From: Parasponia andersonii
Taxonomy: Eukaryota; Streptophyta; Magnoliopsida; Rosales; Cannabaceae
Reading direction: 5' to 3'
Length of the DNA stretch: 64,000 bases
Assembly: GCA_002914805.1 (NCBI GenBank)
Contig: JXTB01000003.1
Span: forward strand, 913,516-977,515
Shown here: positions 61,863 to 64,000 of the stretch, piece after piece
Layout: every line of letters starts with the position of its first letter
How positions within the stretch are numbered: position 1 is the first letter of the stretch
Position numbers and translations under genes: made by a program
Notes under the pieces: model-generated
Seen by the model: only the letters and a program-made list of their open reading frames with translations
Databases searched by the model: none
Told to the model about the DNA's origin: nothing

Positions 61863-64000
61863 ATTGGTATCAGAGCTTGGTGCTCAATTTTCTAAAACTT
61901 AACCGTTTTTGAGATGACTAATTCGAATAACTTTTCTTTTCAATATGAGAGGTTGTCACCTTTCAAACCACCTTTTTTTAATGGATGTGATTTTAACTAT
62001 TAGAGAAGTCTTATGGATACATATCTTAGATCCATAGATTTTGATTTAGGATATATTGTCACAAAAGGTCCATTAAAAATTATAGAGATTGTTAATGGAG
62101 TAGAAGTTACAAAAAGATATTGATGAATATAATGAAAATAATAAAATGTCTTTTACCAAAAATGAAAAAAATATTCTTATCTGTGGTCTAGATAGAAATG
62201 TATATAATAATGTTAAAAAACCTAAGGATGCTCATGAATTATGGAATATACTTGAAGTGTCATATCATGGAACTAATTCCATAAAGGAAACTAGAATTAA
62301 TTTTTTCACAAGAAACTATGAGTTATTCAAAATGGAAAAAGATGAATCTATTCCTCAAATGTTTAATAGATTTACTCCATCATTAACTCTCTTAGTGTTT
62401 TAAGAAAAACCTTTCCAAATAGTGAGTTGGTGAGTAAAATTCTTAGAAGCTTCCCTCGAGCATATAGAAGCAAAGTGGTAGCTATTCAAGAAGCAAAGGA
62501 CCTTAGCAAACTTACTCTTGAAGAACTTATGGGCTCTCTCATGACCCATGAAATCCTTATGAAGGAAACTAATGAAGATAAAGGTGAAGAAAAGAAAAAG
62601 AAAAGAATCGCTCTTAAAACTGCTTTACAAGAAAGCAATGAGGAAAAAGAAGAATTCATAGATGGTGAGCTAGAAGACATTGCCTTACTTACTAAAAGGT
62701 ACAAAAGTACTTAAATTTCAAAAAGGAGAATTTCAAGAAGAACACCAAAGGCAATGACTTCTAAGACAAAAATGAAGGATGATCCCATCACTTGCTTTGA
62801 ATGCAAGAAGCCGGGATATATGAAGAACGAATGTCCCTTGAGAAGAAAAATAAAGAAGAATGCAAAGAAGGCCACTTAGGATGATAGTGAAGAAGAGTCC
62901 AATAGAGAAGAATAAGAAGACATTGCCAATATATACTTCATGGCAATAGAAAATGAGGTAAGCTCTTTTAAACCTAAAGGTGAACTTCATGATGATAGTG
63001 ATACTAGTAGTAATTTTAGTAATGATACTGATTGTGATTTATCATATAAAAATTTATTGAGTAATTTCAATGATTTACACAAAAATTATGAAAAACTCAT
63101 TTTCAAGAACAATGCTTTTAAAAAGTAAAATCTTAATTTGTCAAAAATAGTTGAAAAGTTTACCAAAGAAAATGAAATAAAATTACCTTGTAGTAATTGT
63201 AATGTTTTGTCAAAAGAAAATACTTTCTTAAATGACAAGATTTTTGACTTAATTAAAATTGTCCACAAATTTACAAATGGAAATAAAAACTTTGACATGA
63301 TGCTTGGTGGACAAAATTATGTTTTTGACAAAGGAGATATTGGGTATAAATCTTCTATAAAATAAAAATACCTCAAGAACTATTTTGTGAAAGCTAGTAC
63401 AAGTGACACAAAGCACACTTGCACTTATTGCAATCAAGATAGACATACTAGTTTTTCATGCTTTGTAAAAAAAATGCATATTTTGATGGAAAACTAGCTT
63501 GGGTATCAAAAGAATGTAGAACTAACACTCAAGGACCCAAATTAGTATGAGTACCAAAAATCAAAGTTTGATTCTTACTTGTAGGTACAAAAGATGAAGA
63601 ACTTTTGGTTCTTGGATAGTGGTTGCTCCAAACACATGACCGGAGACTATTCCTTGCTCTCATATTTATAAAAAGAAGTGGAGGACATGTCACATTTGGA
63701 GACAATGCTAAAGGCAAGATTTTGGTGTAGGTAACATTGGTACTACATCCTCACCCATTATAGAAAATGTTTTACTTGTTGATAGTCTTAAACATAATTT
63801 ACTTAGTATAAGTCAACTTTGTGATAAAGGTTATAGAGTCATTTCCGAGCCTTCCAAATGCTTGATTAAGGATACTTGTTCAAAAGAAATTATTTTTGAT
63901 GGGGAAAGAAAAGACAATATTTGCACTATCGATATTGAAAAATATTTTAGTCAAGATAAATATTTTTCAGCTTTAAAAGATGATTTTTGGCTTTGGCATA

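Larger units (their letters stand above)
58301..64000 (+). mobile_element. Sirevirus-like Ty1/copia element, copy 2, runs past the window (fossil)
   Basis: The 5' LTR starts TGTTGACCTATGT at 58301, is interrupted by a solo LTR, resumes at 60564 and ends ggataaca at 61862. A perfect initiator-tRNA primer binding site TGGTATCAGAGC follows at 61865-61876. Gag (about 61915-63470) has a zinc knuckle CFECKKPGYMKNEC near 62800 and a second Cys motif (CTYCNQDRHTSFSC) near 63430. Protease LDSGCSKHMTGDYS lies near 63620. The sequence runs off the window at the start of integrase. Text is close to copy 1 across gag and protease. It inserted into the reverse transcriptase of the Tork-like element after KFDMKDL. 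Broken with many breaks. Confidence 0.83.

Overview
This window is nuclear DNA of a flowering plant, most likely a eudicot. The evidence is GT-AG introns in AT-rich DNA, five plant gene families, dense LTR retrotransposons, MITEs and a SINE. I cannot name the species. Two single N bases (near 4797 and 41008) show that it is assembled sequence.

Genes, left to right: (1) a six-exon mitochondrial carrier family gene, + strand, 1461-4440; (2) a six-exon PRORP1-type protein-only RNase P, + strand, 5563-17457, whose fourth intron holds an 8.5-kb Ty3/gypsy Tat-type element; (3) an intronless RPK2/TOADSTOOL2-like LRR receptor kinase, + strand, 19426-22758; (4) an AFP (ABI five binding protein, ninja family) gene, - strand, 23898-27031, with a SINE in its intron and a cluster of CACGTG boxes upstream; (5) an eight-exon G3BP-like NTF2-RRM gene, - strand, 35574-38127, with one GC-AG intron. 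Apart from a five-residue C-terminal difference inferred for the receptor kinase, all five read as intact: exon phases agree and key residues are present. They belong to unrelated pathways (mitochondrial transport, organellar tRNA 5' processing, receptor signalling, ABA repression, stress-granule RNA binding) and do not form a functional cluster.

Intergenic DNA: 27.0-29.1 kb is the G-box-rich upstream region of AFP. At 29.1-31.25 kb a diverged tandem duplication of about 1 kb carries a TRIM in one copy and a foldback MITE in the other. 31.25-35.5 kb and 39.2-43.2 kb are AT-rich with few features, apart from a second MITE and short tandem duplications.

From about 43.3 kb to the window end is a retrotransposon graveyard. 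A minus-strand copia element (43.3-48.5 kb) holds a solo LTR. Next to it a plus-strand Tork/Tnt1-like copia element begins at 48550. It was hit by two Sirevirus-like copia elements of one family (51522-57810, and 58301 to beyond the window). The 5' LTR of the second was in turn hit by a 2.25-kb solo LTR. Target-site duplications fix the order of several of these insertions. The retroelements are fossils and most are clearly broken; only the small TRIM at 29326-29718 looks whole.

The best candidates for a second look are the antisense ORF region in the Tat element, the extra post-pol ORF in the Sirevirus-like element, the identical-LTR TRIM, and the CACGTG cluster upstream of AFP.
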